From Gari tellinella (lineage: Eukaryota > Mollusca > Bivalvia > Cardiida > Psammobiidae), in the NCBI GenBank assembly GCA_922989275.2, contig OV277857.1, positions 84,065,321 through 84,129,320 of the forward strand: a stretch of DNA of 64,000 nucleotides. The letters are read 5' to 3'. Every line of letters begins with the position of its first letter. Positions within the stretch are counted from its first letter, which is position 1. The translations under genes were made by a program, and so were the position numbers. Shown piece by piece: positions 1 through 13,207 of this stretch. Below the pieces are notes generated by a model. That model did no database searches and had not been told where the DNA came from. It was given only the letters and a program-made list of their open reading frames with translations.

Positions 1-875
1 TGTTTCTCCATGTTAAAAGTATCGGACAATAATTATTATAATTCGGAACTTTACCTATCATCCCTTTAATCAAAAGTGAATTAGTTTGTCTTTGCCAAAG
101 GTTAGCTCCGCCCTGCCAAGTCAATAAAACCGGTCTATAACAATGAGTATAAGATTTCAAATGAAATAGCAAAGTGTAACACGGGGACTCGTCACGGTCT
201 TACTGTTTACCGGTATCCTCTTTATAGTAGACACTAGTAGATTGAATCGGTTAAAACGGGACAGATTTAAGCGTCAGTATACCCATCAGGGTCTACTGAG
301 TGTGCCAATGTCTTTTGTTTCATTATGAAACACTAGATTTTCAAACATTTAAACGTCAGCACCACCCATTTATCTTTCTTAACCCTTTCACTATCAATGA
401 CGCCAAAAGGTGCGTTCAAACTGTTTACAGTTTGGATTCTGATCAGACGCCGCGTAATGCTGTTACGTCAAACTGTTTGACACTAGTTTTTGAAATTTCC
501 TCAGTCATACTGCCTAAATGTAATATTGGAGACAGCAATACTGAAGCAGACGACAATAGGGCAGTGAAGGGACTGAAATCTCACGATAAATTTGATCGTG
601 AAAGAGATAAACTCTAGTCAGGCATTTGCCAGCATTGTACCTGAAAAAAAGTACACCTGTCCACTGAGTGTGAAAACAATAAATCAACAGATTAGAAGGC
701 TCATAGAGGATTCCTCTGATCTACTGTATATACTGTATGTAAATATAATATTATATTCAGTATCTACTGAATTTACTGTATGTAAATTGCAATACATCGA
801 CAAAACAAGTAAAAAGCAGACTAGATTAATGGAAACAGAAACTCCGTTTGAAGTTTCAGGGAAGAGCGTGTTGAG
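1..875. other. Non-coding; part of a duplicated repeat unit
   Basis: No convincing gene. A degenerate GATCAGACGCC hairpin core lies at about 421-476. Bases about 630-875 resemble 2715-3105, so this is the left piece of the tandemly duplicated unit that continues at 2442. Confidence 0.5.
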
Positions 876-2433
876 CACAGGTACTTGACACATACTTTAT
901 TATCTATTAACCCCACCCCCCTTTTTAAAAAAAATTTTTTTTTTTTTTTTTTATTATACTTCTTTATTTATGCTTTTCGGTGGATTACCACGATATAGCA
1001 GTGGATGATCACTTGGTAATCCACTGCAGTGGATTATCACCAATCGCTTTTATTATGAATTTTCCCCGTAGGGCTCCCCAAGAATCGTAGGCAATCGTGT
1101 TTTATCGTTAAATTCCGGCAGTCCGATTTGTCGCGAACTACTCACCGGAAGAGCACGAATCCAAACTCGGGAGCAACGAAGTCATTCGGATGACGTCATA
1201 ATACCGCCAACTGTCACGCGCATGTGTTCGACATAAAACGTGGGGCTCAACACGGAATAAATAATGTACGTTCGCTTTCAATTTTAAAACAATTTCGTTT
1301 AAAAGGTGGCTTAAAAGCATAAATAAATAGAATAACTGTGTTTTTTCAGTGTAAGATCGAATTTAATCCATTTCGTGAACATCAGACTGTTATATTTTCA
1401 CTCGTGGCTTCGCCACTCGTGAAAATATAACGTCTGATGTTCACTCAATGGATTAAATTTCGATCTTACACTGAAAAAAACAGTTATCCTCTATATTATA
1501 GATACAAGGTAAACAGCGCAATTCAACACCTAGTCTTTACTATCGACTTAAGCTGATGCTAAAATAGACTCGATCGCCGATATTCTCTTGTGGTACCCTC
1601 GGGAAATGATTAATTTATCAATATCTACTTTTTATTTCATCAAATTCCGTCAAATAACGCCACAGTATGTGAATTATAACGAAAATAAGCATAAAAAAGT
1701 TTTCTGTCGTTCTCTTGGTACATAGCAACGAATGTACATGTAGGGGTGATCTGTTATTTGTCCACAATAAACGGCCTATGCCACTGGAACTTTCACCAAA
1801 TATTATAAATCATCTTTAAATGAAATATTATCAGTTTTATATAATTTACATAGAATGCAAAATTAAAAGAAACTTTACCTGTTTAATTTTGACCAATGAG
1901 ATCGCTCCGTTCATTCAATTCATTCCGGTATTCAAAATGGCATTCACAATGAAATGAGTCTTTCACTTGTCAATTTCATGCCAAATTACATGTATATTTC
2001 ATATAGCTGATAGTGAAGAGGGTCATGTTCCGACACAAACGCGTTTGCTCTAATGAAATTAGGTGAAAGTTCCAGCCGTAAAGGCCGTTAAATGTGCAAA
2101 CCGACTAGATTACCCCTTATTTTGGGCAATAAATTCTGTACCAAGAGAACGACAGAAAACTTTTTTATGCTAATTTTCGTTATAATTCACGTACTGTGGC
2201 GTTATTTGACGGAATTTGATGAAATAAAAAGTAGATATTGATAAATTAATCCTTTCCCGAGGATACCACAAGAGAATATCGGCGATCGAGTCTATTTTAG
2301 CATCAGTTTAAGTGGATAGTAAAGACTAGGTGTCGAATTGCGCTGTTTACCTTGTATCTATAATAGAAGTATAGTAAAAAAAAAAAAAAAGGGGGGGGTT
2401 AATAGATAATAAAGTATGTGTCAAGTACCTGTG
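876..2433. mobile_element. hAT-like non-autonomous transposon, 1558 bp, with 8-bp target duplication
   Basis: Inverted ends start CACAGGTACTTGACACATAC and are flanked by the perfect 8-bp repeat GTGTTGAG (868-875 and 2434-2441). A paralogous unfilled site lies near 3103-3130, where related flanks run on without the insert. The interior has long inverted arms (about 1488-1722 against 2138-2362) and a further hairpin at 1332-1487. There is no transposase frame. The 8-bp duplication fits hAT-type transposition. Confidence 0.85.
1332..1487. repeat. Long hairpin inside the hAT-like element
   Basis: Two arms of about 73-75 bases are near-perfect complements around the apex GTGGCTTCGCCAC (1405-1417). 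The outer end is ATAACTG/CAGTTAT. Confidence 0.85.
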
Positions 2434-2441
2434 GTGTTGAG

Positions 2442-3740
2442 TGATGGCGTTCAAGCCGGCCTACGCATGTTGACTCGGTATATAAGATTCATTGGTATTT
2501 TTTTTAAAGACTCGACAGTTTAATCATAGCAGTAAAAGGCTTGTAATGGAGAACATACGCCATGAGTTGACACCTTTCAACAACTGCAAATCCATTACCG
2601 TTAACCATTCTATTTGTGAATGTTATATAAGCAGATTGATCTATGGTCTTTCATAGAATGCTCGCTTAACTTATTGAGCCCTAGCGACGCATATATGACT
2701 CCTTTACCAAAAGTGTGCCTGTGAAAAGTACACTTGTCCTATGCAGACAGTGAAGTTCCTGATCAGAGGGCTCCTGCAGGAGTCCTCTGATCAGGGTCTT
2801 CACTGTTTGTCATTTTGTAGTAGACTGTATATATTATATATATAAAACAACCCCTAAATAGTCGAAAATGGACAAGCCTGTATTGAAAAATGGAATTGTC
2901 CATTGGAAGTTTCAGGGGATAATGAGTTAACACAGTCAACCCAATCGACTAGTATACGCGTCATCTACAAACAGCGCATGGTGACCCTATGATCTGGATC
3001 TACACTGTATGTTAAATTGCAATACACCGACAAAACAAGTCAAAACGGACTAGATTAAATTGGAAATAGGAATTGTCCGTTTGAAGTTTTCAAGGGTTAA
3101 GAATTTGAGTGATGGCATTCAAGCCGGTCTATGCATGCAGTGTATATAATATTCATTGCTATTCATTGTTTTTTAAAGACTCGACAGTTTTATCATTTCA
3201 GTTAAAGCTTGTAATGGAAACATACGCCATGAGTTGACACCTTTCAACAACCGTTAGCCATTCTCTTTGTGAATGTAGAATGACCTATGGCCTTTCATAG
3301 AATGCTCGCTTAACTCATTGAGCCCTAGCGACGCATATATGCGTCCTTTACCAAAATTGTACCTGTGAAAGGTACATTTGTCCTATGCAAACAGTGCAGT
3401 CCCTGATCAGAGGGCTCCTGCAAGAGCCCTCCGATCAGGGTCTTCACGGTTTGTCATTTTGTAGTAGACTCTATATAATATAATATTATATATTTTAAAA
3501 AAAACACCTATATAATAGTCGAAAATGGACCAGCCGTTATTGCAAAATGTCCATTGTAAGTTTCAGGGGATAATGAGTTAACACAGTCAACCCCAGCGAC
3601 TAGTATACGCGTCATCTACAAACAGTGCACCCGTGATAAGTACACTTGTCCTGTGCAAACTGTGTATACCCTGATTAGAGGACTGATAAAGCAGCCCTTT
3701 GATAAGAGTTTTCACTAATTGTCATGTTGAAATATACCGT
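2442..3740 (+). repeat. Tandem duplication of a unit of about 640 bp
   Basis: The segment from 2442 (GTGATGGCGTTCAAGCCGG) is repeated from about 3110 (GTGATGGCATTCAAGCCGG). Matching landmarks follow, for example CATACGCCATGAGTTGACAC at about 2558 and about 3221. A further partial copy begins near 3610. Each unit carries a CCTGATCAGAGGGCTCCTGC hairpin (2757-2807 and 3402-3450). Confidence 0.8.
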
Positions 3741-4499
3741 TAAAAACAACCCTAGATAGTCGAAACCATAGGCGTTCGGCCCGTAATCTATGACACTACA
3801 CCCGCCTGTTTTACATCTACAACCCCCAAACGTGCATAAAATACCTTAAAATTCATCCATACATTCAACAAACATCATAAAACAACATTTACAGAAGTTT
3901 TGTGAACTTTAAAAAAAGATTTTTTTTGCTACTTTATTTAAAGCCACTATATTACTCCTCGAACATTTTTCTAACATGAAATTTATGTCACTATCGTAAG
4001 CGTTCCATATAAAAAGAAGTAATACGTGGTGATATTTGAAGCAATATTGCTAACGAACAGTGAAATTTGTGGAAACAAGTAATCAAGTTTGTTTATTTTT
4101 GAATAGCGACGAAAATTTACGGACAATACGGTAAAGCTCATTTGCATAATTCTATACAACAAGTCGAGTGCTTTACAACCAAAGAGAGACAACTCCTTTA
4201 AGTTTGACCGTTAAACTGATGTAATGTTTACACATTGTCGCGGCCGAATCAATCACGTGACCTTTATGCGATTGATCGAAAGTTCTCGGAACCAGCCCGT
4301 AATCTTATTTGTAAACAAACCCGCTTATAATGTAAACCACCACGATAAGAATTCGACACATTTAGGTAGGATTCTTTACGAAGTGGGTGCATATGTCAGG
4401 CTTCTTACACTCGATTTCACTTAGTTTTAATACATAGAAAATGCACACATATAAGAAATTGCGCGTTTTAAACACCAATTTGAGCGGGATTGTGCCTTT
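3741..4499. other. No recognisable feature
   Basis: AT-rich sequence with only short frames that lack domain-like sequence. Confidence 0.4.
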
Positions 4500-4630
4500 A
4501 AGGAATAATTCGAATATTTATTGTATTCATGGAGGTATGAAAAAAAAACCTGGTCACACTGTATGAAACCGCGTGACCAGGCTTTTTTTCATACCTCCAT
4601 GAATACAATAAATATTCCGAATTATTCCTT
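4500..4630. repeat. Perfect-looking foldback hairpin
   Basis: Arms of about 57 bases starting AAGGAATAATTCG fold back around a short centre near 4555-4575. The arms include ATGGAGGTATGAAAAAAA and its complement. It has no coding content. Confidence 0.85.
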
Positions 4631-5011
4631 ATAATTTAATATCACTTCTGAATTTAAGAAAGTAGTTGAATAGAGAATCTAAGGCGAATGTTCTTTTTTT
4701 CACGCTTTTAAAACGTAGGTTGTAGTCCCTCCGCCATATATATTTTCCGCCAAAACGCGTCGTTGTTATGTAGTAACGTCGACGTCAATGACGTCATTTG
4801 GCATCCTGCTTCATGCAACGCTTGTGAAGAGCAGTTGGACTAAGGGAAAGTAGTCCTGACAAGGCGTGGCCTGAATTTTATTATTTTCATGGAGTTATGA
4901 AACAAAAATTATAGCCAATCACAGCTAACCAAATGTAATGAAAACAAACAATATTAAATTATAAGTAAAATATATAGTAAAGCCTCTTGGGGAAGCAACC
5001 ATAAAGTTCCC

Positions 5012-5792
5012 AACCCTGTCATTTTGTCAAATATTGGACGATCTGGACAAATGATGGCTCATTGTTTACAGTAAACAGTTTTCTTTGACGCTAATTGGTA
5101 AAACATCCAAAGCAACCGGCGAACACGCGCATGGGAACTCGAAAGGTAGGGAGACCCCTTAGTCGACATCATTTGTCCACGCGAATTTTTCCTTTTTTTC
5201 TACCTAAATCAACCTAGTGTGTTTTTACGATGACTGCATCATGTCACATTAAGGATCAATAAACAAAATTGTGTAAAAGTCACTAACCGACGTAACCAGA
5301 GAACATTGTGGCATATGTGTCAAAAATTGAATATAAACATGAAACTTCAACCAACTTCCAGCGTCTGATCAAGGTCGCCAGATGCTTGATATGTTCAGTT
5401 CATTTCAGTTCAAAGCCAAGCGCCTCAAAGACAATGATTTCCGTTTGTCAAACCTAAACTGGAAAACCAAAGTTATCTAGAAATTTATTTCGTACCAGAA
5501 ATACTCAATTACCGAGAATTCAAAAGGTATTTATTATATATTTCATTTTCTATTCATGGCCCGTAACATGGTGTAATGAATTGGTCGCAAATGCACTTAT
5601 AATCGCTGAATGACTAATAAGTCAGAAATCTACGGTGAACGAATGATGACGACTACGGTGCCTGTCGAACTTTTCTTGTGTTCGTGTCTTGGCTTGGGCT
5701 GTGAACTATTTTTCTTTAAAGAGAACTGTTAACTGTAAATAATGAGCCATCATTTGTAAAGATCGACCCAAAATTGACAAAATGACAGGGTT
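5012..5792. mobile_element. Non-autonomous DNA element with TIR of about 70 bp
   Basis: The left end AACCCTGTCATTTTGTCAA continues to ATGATGGCTCATT; the right end (about 5715-5792) is its inverted copy with some mismatches. There is no transposase frame. Target duplication is unclear. Confidence 0.65.
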
Positions 5793-5992
5793 TGTTGATG
5801 ATTCTGAATTCACATCCACCTTTTCGTTGTATTTATTGTACGATTTTTCTGACCTGTCGGAGTTGTTTTTAGAACAGAATAGTTAATGATGGTAAATGGG
5901 TAAGCAATGTAACATCGAATATAGAAACGTACACTTTCCTACTTCAGTTAAGTATGATCCTCGTGCAGCACGAGACCACTGCGCTAACTTAA

Positions 5993-6222
5993 CTGATATC
6001 TTATTCTTTTCCAATAAACGCATATATATACTAAAACCATTATTTCCATTGCAAACAGGTCGGAGCCAGATCAGACGCCGGGTAACCCGGCGTCTGATCG
6101 GGCTCCAACCTGTTTGCTTCTCAGATTAAAAATATAGTTAAAATTTCTAAAAGTATATTTCCACAGTTTAGAGTATTGCGTTTGCGTTTAAACGGGAAAG
6201 AATACTGTATCCTCTACTGTAC
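5993..6222. mobile_element. TACAGTGGAGAA-type MITE, left end damaged
   Basis: Shares the AATAAACGC and GTTTAAACGGGAAAGAAT subterminal segments and the central GATCAGACGCCGGGTAACC hairpin with copies at 16171, 17606, 24811 and 45666. The left terminus is degraded. Confidence 0.75.
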
Positions 6223-6284
6223 ATAACACATAAAAATTACAGTTATCCGTATCACTAACTGGATGTAAAGAAAACTCATCCCTA

Positions 6285-7195
6285 TGGAAGGCCGGTGCGC
6301 CATGCTAAATGCTAAATGCGAATTGCTTAATGCGAAATGCTAAATGCGAATTGCGAAATGCTATTTAAGTACAAAACTCTATTAGGGGTGTTTAATGCTA
6401 AATGCTATTTGTAAAATGCCAAATGTTAAATGCTGATTGCGAATGCGTTTTGCGAAATGTCATTTGCGGATTGCAAAAATGCTAAATGCGAATTGCAAAA
6501 ATGCTATTCGCAAATTCCTTAATGCCAATTGCGAATTGCTGTACTAAGACCAAACAAAAATACCTCGGTTTCCGGTACCCAAACCGACCCTAGTATTTTT
6601 TTAACACAATCATATAATTATGATATATTTAACTTTTCTGATGGAGTATTTTATATAATTATATTCAAATTGTTATTAATTTAATTGATAGGCCCCAAAA
6701 CCAAATTTACCTTAAACATTGAAATCTGGTATGATTGTTAACCAATATTGGGATACCAAACCGGCAAAGTAGTGGCTGATATATGATAGGTGGAATTAAT
6801 AATATTTTGTAATGTGTTGTATGATTGTCAAATATGTCAATAAAATGTGTTGTCTGCCTGTTGAATATGTCAATGGTTAATTTCGAAAAATGAAAAAAAA
6901 AGAGTTTAGGATCGGAGGGAAAAACTAGGGTCGGTCGGGTTACCGAAAACATATGTTTTTTTTGTTTGTTTGGCCTTAGTACAGCACTTCGCATTTGTCA
7001 TTTAGGAATTTGCGAATAGCATTTTTTGCAATTCGCATTTAGCATTTTTGCAATTAGCAAATGGCATTTCGCAAAACGCATTTCGCAATCAGCATTTAGC
7101 ATTTTAAGAGTTTTGTATTAAACTAGCATTTCGCATTTAGCATTTCACATATAGCAATTCGCATTTAGCATTTAGCATGGCGCACCGGCCTTCCA
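6285..7195. mobile_element. TIR element with subterminal AAATGCTAAATGCGAATTGC tracts
   Basis: The ends TGGAAGGCCGGTGCGCCATG and their complement are flanked by TA. Inside each end lie about 250-bp tracts of short variants of ATGCTAAATGCGAATTGC, in opposite orientation at the two ends. The middle (about 6545-6960) is AT-rich without a gene. The tracts look like amplified heptamer/octamer units. Confidence 0.75.
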
Positions 7196-7585
7196 TACAT
7201 CCCTTTTAAAATTTTAGAATGTTCCAATCTAAAAATAACTCTGACAGGTCAAAAGAAAACACTAATACATACGTGATACATGTACAAACAAAAATCAATA
7301 TTTTTTAAACTTCTTGAAATATTTGTTAAGGATTTTTGTTGAACATATGGATGCATTTTGACCCTTTTGAAAGTTTTATGGGTGGGTGGGGTTAGCAGCT
7401 GGGTGGGATTGGGGCGTAGTGGCATAGCCTACGCGACGAAACCCTGTGGTCGAAACTGGACTAGATTTTAGTGGAAACTGAGATTGTCCATTAAAAGTTT
7501 CAGGAGTGAATGGTTAAAACAAGATTGGTTGTATTCTATGGAAAAGATTTATGCAACCCGTTTACATGTTAAAGCAATTAGGTTT

Positions 7586-8938
7586 TAGCTCACCTGGCAC
7601 AAAGTGCCATGGTGAGCTACATGTATTTTGACCGTCCTGTGTCCGTCCGTCGTCAACAATTTCCTTAAACAACATCTCCTCCTAAACTACTGGATGGAAT
7701 TTTACCAAACTTGGCAGGAATTATCCTTATATGGTCCTCTTTCAAATTTGTTCAAACATTTCCGGTCCGTTGCATATCTAGGTCACAGGAGCTAAAAATA
7801 GATCGTTTCAATGTAAACTTAAAAAATATTCTTGTCAAACACCATAAAGGCTTTGATATTTTGCACATGGCATCATCTATAGGTCCTATATCAAGATTGT
7901 TCAAATTTCGTCCCTGGGGTCAAAATTGGTCCCGACCCGGGGGTCACCGTTTTACATAGAGTTATATAGGGAAATCTTCAAACATCTTCTTCTCTGAAAC
8001 TAAATTGGCTAGAGCTTAGATATTTGGCATGGTGACACTTCTAGCAGCCCTGTACAATTTTTTTTCAAACTGTTTCGGTCCGTTGCATATCTAGGTTACT
8101 TGAGCTAAAATAGATTTTTTCAATTAAATCTTAAAAAAATCTTCTTGTCTGAAACCACAGTACCCTGAGCTTAGTTATTTGGCACAACGCATCATTTACA
8201 TGTCCTCTATGAAGATTGTTCAAATTATGTCCCTGGGGTTAAAATGACCCTGCCCCGGGGGTCACATATATAGTGAAATCTTCAAACCTCTTCTTCTCTG
8301 AAACTTATATGGCCAGAGCTTTGATATTTGGCATGGTGACACTTCTAGAGGTACTTTACCAATATTGTTCAAAGAATTCATGTCCGTTGCATATCTAGGT
8401 CACAGGAACTAAAAATAGAATTTTTTCAAATAAAATTTCAAAAATTTTCTTGTCTAAAACCACAGTACTCTGAGCTTAGATATTTGGCAAAAAGCATCAA
8501 AGTTAAGGTCCTCAATCATGATTGATCAAATTATGTACCTGGGGTAAAAATTGGCCCTGCCCGGGGGTCACAAATTTACATACATGTAGTTATATAGTGA
8601 CACTTCAAACATCTAATTCTCTGCAACTTATATTGCCAGAGCTTTGAGCTACTTGGCATGGTAAAACTTCTAGAGGTACTTTATCAACAATGTTCAAGTG
8701 GTTTCGGTCTGTTGCATATATAGGTCACAGGAGCTAAACTAGATTTTTTTTCAATGAAACCTTAAAAAATCTTGTCATACACCACTGTACCCTGAGCTTA
8801 TATGTTTGGCACACAACATCAACTACTCAGCAAATTGGCACAGTCATATTGTCATAATTTCATAGCTTTCCAAGATAAGTTACATTTACATCAACGGTTC
8901 AAGGTGAGCGATTTAGGGACGTATACGGATCTTGTTTA
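7586..8938 (+). mobile_element. Pearl-like element with core repeats of about 300 bp
   Basis: Starts with hairpin AGCTCACCTGGCAC...GTGCCATGGTGAGCT, has GTCCGTCCGTCGTC at 7642-7660, and ends at GGTGAGCGATTTAGGGAC...CTTGTT. About four related core units each contain TTGCATATCTAGGTCACAGG-like and CCTGGGGT blocks (7770, 8085, 8390, 8710). Confidence 0.7.
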
Positions 8939-9457
8939 CATTTCCATCTATCATTGAATTATTAGCTAGAAACCCCATAAATCAGATACAACTTTTCCCC
9001 CATTTAACACATTGTCTGCGTTTGTGCGTTTATCTGGTTTTACACATTCAATATGTACAATTCAGGTTTCTAATTAAGTCATCTCCATTTACATGTATAT
9101 GAGTATGACTACATGTACTTGGATTTTCTCTGCATTATATTGCAAAAATGACATAATATTATAGTGCAGACTCTGATCAGAGGGCTCCTTTAGCCCGATA
9201 TATGTTTTCTTTAGATGCGCGCTGTTTGTACAAGACGACTATTCTCGTCACTATAAGGTTCATGTGTTTAAACATTTGTCGTCTGCTATTGATTTCATGC
9301 ATTTTGACTGTAGAAAAAAAACTATTGCCAAATAGCTTAAATCCTGATCAGATGTCACGTACGTCAGGTATTCAAACTGTTTGCAAATATCCATTGTATA
9401 CTCTGTGCGAGGCAGTGAAGAGGTCAAACGAAATGGACTTGACTAAATTGGAACTGG
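8939..9457. other. No gene; one half-hairpin remnant
   Basis: Contains only a half copy of the GATCAGAGGGCTCC core near 9173-9192 and short unsupported frames. Confidence 0.4.
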
Positions 9458-9594
9458 GTCCATGCTTATAACGCGGTTGAGCTGAGTCTTAAATCATTCT
9501 CAAGCTTTTGATTGGTCAGATTTGAGCCTAGGCTCAAATCTGACCAATCAAATGCTTGAGAACGACTCAACTCAAACGCTTTATAAACATGGAC
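9458..9594. repeat. Foldback hairpin with inverted CCAAT boxes
   Basis: Arms containing GATTGGTCAGATTTGAGC and its complement meet at CCTAGG. The outer ends are GTCCATG and CATGGAC. Related hairpins lie at 13690-13815 and 59607-59715. Confidence 0.85.
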
Positions 9595-9604
9595 ACAGGA
9601 CTTG

Positions 9605-10974
9605 TCTTATAAATACATGTTTCAGAGGAGCGTGGGTTACTTAGAGTTACTTAGTGTTACAAGAGCTATTTAGTGTTGAAAGAGTTAACAATACGGAGAA
9701 TAGCAATAAATCAGCCAAACCATGGTACTATTTATATTTATTTAATAAAAGACACAACACTATAATGAAATAAAATCCTAACATCCGTTTTACATTTTCA
9801 CTTTTATATATCAACTACAGTCATGGGACATACTTACTCGCAACCCTGCGAAGAAGTTGCTTATTTTTATCAGCCTTTCTCAACTGTTTATTAGAATTAA
9901 CTCTAGCAGTTCTGTTTGGTTTTAAGAGTATGTATATGACGCTTTGCAAATGAATAGCAATGTTCAAGTGCATACACTCTTTATTATTTCAATTGAACCA
10001 TGCAGCTGTGAAGCGACAGATTCATCTAGATGCAATAGATCTATAACTGAATTGTTAACCAAATAATTAAGCCATATATGAGACAGTAGTCAACTCATTA
10101 AATTGATCTAAGATCCAACAGGGACGTTTCATTAACATGTTAAAGAAATGTCCCTGGATTTAAATAGGACTGTGTGCACACGGTAGAGCCTGGCGTGTCA
10201 TAGCTGCATGGCCGAAATCTAGGTTAATGTGAAAACTTCACTTTAAGCATTTAAGAATATCCACTGTACTCACGGCTTGTCAACCATTGCCACTGAGGAG
10301 GATATTTCTGTGATAATCCATTTGTCAATAGGTTTAACTCCAAAAACACTTTATTAATCCACCAATGTTATGCACTTGTTCAACTGCTCAACTATTAGCG
10401 CTACAAGAAAATGTTTTCTTTAGGTCACGTGTAGAAAAAACCATGTCCGTCCGTGTGTAATTTAGCCCAACCAATCAAATTCAAGGTCAATTCCTGTCAA
10501 TACTCTAGTGCTGCATTCCAATCGTTTGTAATTTATATTCTATTTCAATGCAACAATCCGTAAATTATAGCTGTCTGGACTAAGCTCGGGCTCCTCGAAA
10601 GAGACTCGATCTTAGATCCATGCAGTTCTATGATCCAAACCGGGCAAACGTTTCCTGTGTTGGAAAAATAATATTTGAATTGTTTCGATTTTCTGAAATT
10701 AATCTTCAAATACGATATATCTAGATTTCTAATAACATTAACAAAAACAGTCTGGAACAGGTTCGACCCTGGTTCCAGGTAGATATAGAAGTAGGAATTA
10801 CAGTCTCTCAACAGTGTGTCTCTATAACATAGGCCTATCTCAAAGATGATTTTTAAAGGCAAAGCCATATTTATATTTAAATTTAACTATAAAATTTTAA
10901 AAAGGCGACACTGTCGCTGTATGAAAGTATACTACTATACATTAATACGCATTACGCTGAACAGATATCGGTCG
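9605..10974. other. No recognisable feature
   Basis: AT-rich unique-looking DNA. Short frames here lack domain-like sequence or codon structure. Confidence 0.4.
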
Positions 10975-11135
10975 TCGGGAGGTGGGAGCCTCCTTTGGTT
11001 CGCACCTTACGAATACCGATGTCTGGAAGAGTTTATTACCGGGCACAGCTTATTCTTTTGTTGTACCTCATATATTCTATGTTATGTAGAATTCGAGAAA
11101 ATAAAGTTCTGTTCTGTTCTGTTCTGTTCTGTTCA
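10975..11135 (+). mobile_element. Retroposon 3' end with TTCTG pentamer tail
   Basis: About 125 bases of structured sequence ending GAGAAAATAAAG are followed by five tandem TTCTG units (11106-11135). A simple-repeat tail after an AATAAA is typical of LINE or SINE 3' ends. Confidence 0.55.
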
Positions 11136-11139
11136 AGAG

Positions 11140-12332
11140 TTGGATCAAAGATCCGTTAAATGTTTTCTAGTCTCGAATTGACCATGTGATTCTTTGCTTC
11201 TTGTTGCTAGGTAATTTTAGAATGTACATGAAAAATGTGAACCATGTTCACATTATGTGGTTGCCATGGTAACAATAGATGAAAACTATGTAAAACTTCA
11301 CCCGATTAACGAACATCTTACATATGTGATTAAAAGTAAAATAAGAAAATGTCATTCTAAAGCTCATTTTCTTCATGTTCAGTCATGCCAGTTCTAAACT
11401 TCAATCGGTAAACTTGCTTTCCCATAGACTCCCATATTAATTTTAGCATTTATCGCATGTCAGTAAACTTGAATATTAACAATTTCTGTAACTTTCTTCA
11501 GTTTCCATTTGAAAGAGCAATATTGTGAGAGGGAATATGTTTTTAAATTAAAACGTTCTTCAATTCTAGATATGTGTTCCATTTATTACCATAGCAACCA
11601 GTTTAGTGGAACGAGTCAACTTTTTTCATGTATATTCTAAAGTTGCCTAGCAACAGATGTTCTGGTCCGAACAGCAGAGAATAGATCTGTATTTGAAAAG
11701 TCAACATCCTAACTTTTAAACTGCCCTACACTGTTGTGTAATTTTGTGTTCGACAAGTTTGTGGCATCACCAGTAATGTAAAAAATGTCAAAATTTCGTA
11801 GGGTGGCGAATAATTATGTCCTTTGACTGTATCTACGCAACTATAAGATCTTACCGATGTCGGCCAATATCGGTAATCTACGTAGAATGATCGTCGATTC
11901 CTCATCAAATGACGAACCATACCAAATTTTGCTCGAATAAAGTTCGATATAGGTGTCAATTTGCGTGAATGGCCGATCTCTCTACGGATCGTACCGATAT
12001 TGGCCGACATTGGAGCGATATCATCAGGGGCGTACTACCTTAAACACGAAACAAGACACAAGAGCAATCGAACAACAACACAAAATAAAACAGAGCTTTA
12101 GCGTTTAAGTATACGTCATTTTTCAAAAGCAGAGGGTGATCTGGTCCGTTGCTCATTTAGCATCATTATATAGAAAGAGCAATGTTTTCTAAATTTAAAA
12201 AATCTGTTTAAGAAGAAATGTTATTTTTAAACAAACTATACCATCAAAAAGTACACATTTAGACCTTTCAACTCATATGAGGACGGATATTGTGATTTCA
12301 ACGATGATTGTATTGCAGTTATACTACTTTCC
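11140..12332. other. No gene; one separated inverted repeat
   Basis: Contains ACCGATGTCGGCCAATATCG (from about 11853) with a near complement at about 11995-12014, suggesting a small TIR element. Otherwise nothing recognised. Confidence 0.4.
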
Positions 12333-12346
12333 CCCTTTATATTCTA

Positions 12347-12629
12347 GGGGGCCTCCGTGGCCTAGTGGTATAGTCACTGTGACTTACATCACTTAGCTCC
12401 TCACCGCTGTGAGTTCGAATCCCAGTAGGGTCGTTCGGATTTTTCATGTGGGGAAGCCTTCCAACTGGCTTGCGGAAGGTCGGTGGTTCTACCCAGTTGC
12501 CGATTTATGTCTGAAACAGTGCATAAAGGACTTCTGGGGTCTTCCTCCACCTGTAATTAGCTGGACGTCGCGATATGACTGAAATACTGTTGAAAGCGAC
12601 GTAAAATCAAAACAACTCCAAATCCAAAT
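12347..12629 (+). mobile_element. tRNA-headed SINE with perfect 14-bp target duplication
   Basis: The head has a box A-like TGGCCTAGTGG and box B-like GAGTTCGAATCCC. A conserved-looking body follows (AACTGGCTTGCGGAAGGTCG, then GGTCTTCCTCCACC), and the tail is A-rich. The 14-bp repeat CCCTTTATATTCTA flanks it on both sides (12333-12346 and 12630-12643). The body resembles a bivalve SINE family with a shared central domain. Confidence 0.9.
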
Positions 12630-12649
12630 CCCTTTATATTCTATGTAAC

Positions 12650-13080
12650 CTAAATCGATTGCTTCTTAGTGAGAAGTCGCTTATCGACATATTGTCAAGG
12701 TGAATAACTCTTTGATTAAGCCAGGCGTGTGAGCAAAATAATCCCTAATGTGTTGAAATCAGCCTATTTGATCTTTAAATCACATTGACCTTTTTCGGAC
12801 ACAGGTACTCTCTCATGTACACCCCGAAGTTATGGCCAATGTTAATTTCAGCATTTCTGAACCTAACTGACTTCTAAGTGACCTTGACCTTTGTCGGACA
12901 TGATCCAATTTGTGCCTAGTTCAACACAATCTTAAGTTGAGTGCCCATGCCAAACATAGACTCCCTATCACATGAGTTATAAGGTCATCGTAAAGGTTAA
13001 AGTTGTGGACAGACAGAGGACAGACAGACAGACAAACAAGGTCGGTCATACGGGGGCACAAAGTATATAAAAATTGACCA
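12650..13080. mobile_element. Degenerate pearl-like element remnant
   Basis: Two related blocks (around GACCTTTTTCGGACA and GACCTTTGTCGGACA) are followed by a GACA microsatellite at 13010-13036, the layout of the other pearl-like elements. Ends are not defined. Confidence 0.45.
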
Positions 13081-13207
13081 TGAAGGAGTTAAAAGCGAAC
13101 TTCATAACTTGGAAACTTACAGTACGGGCGCAAAACTGAAAATAGTTGTACGTCAATATCGCACTGAGATCGATCTATATGTCTATGGATTAAATTTAAT
13201 TTTCTCA

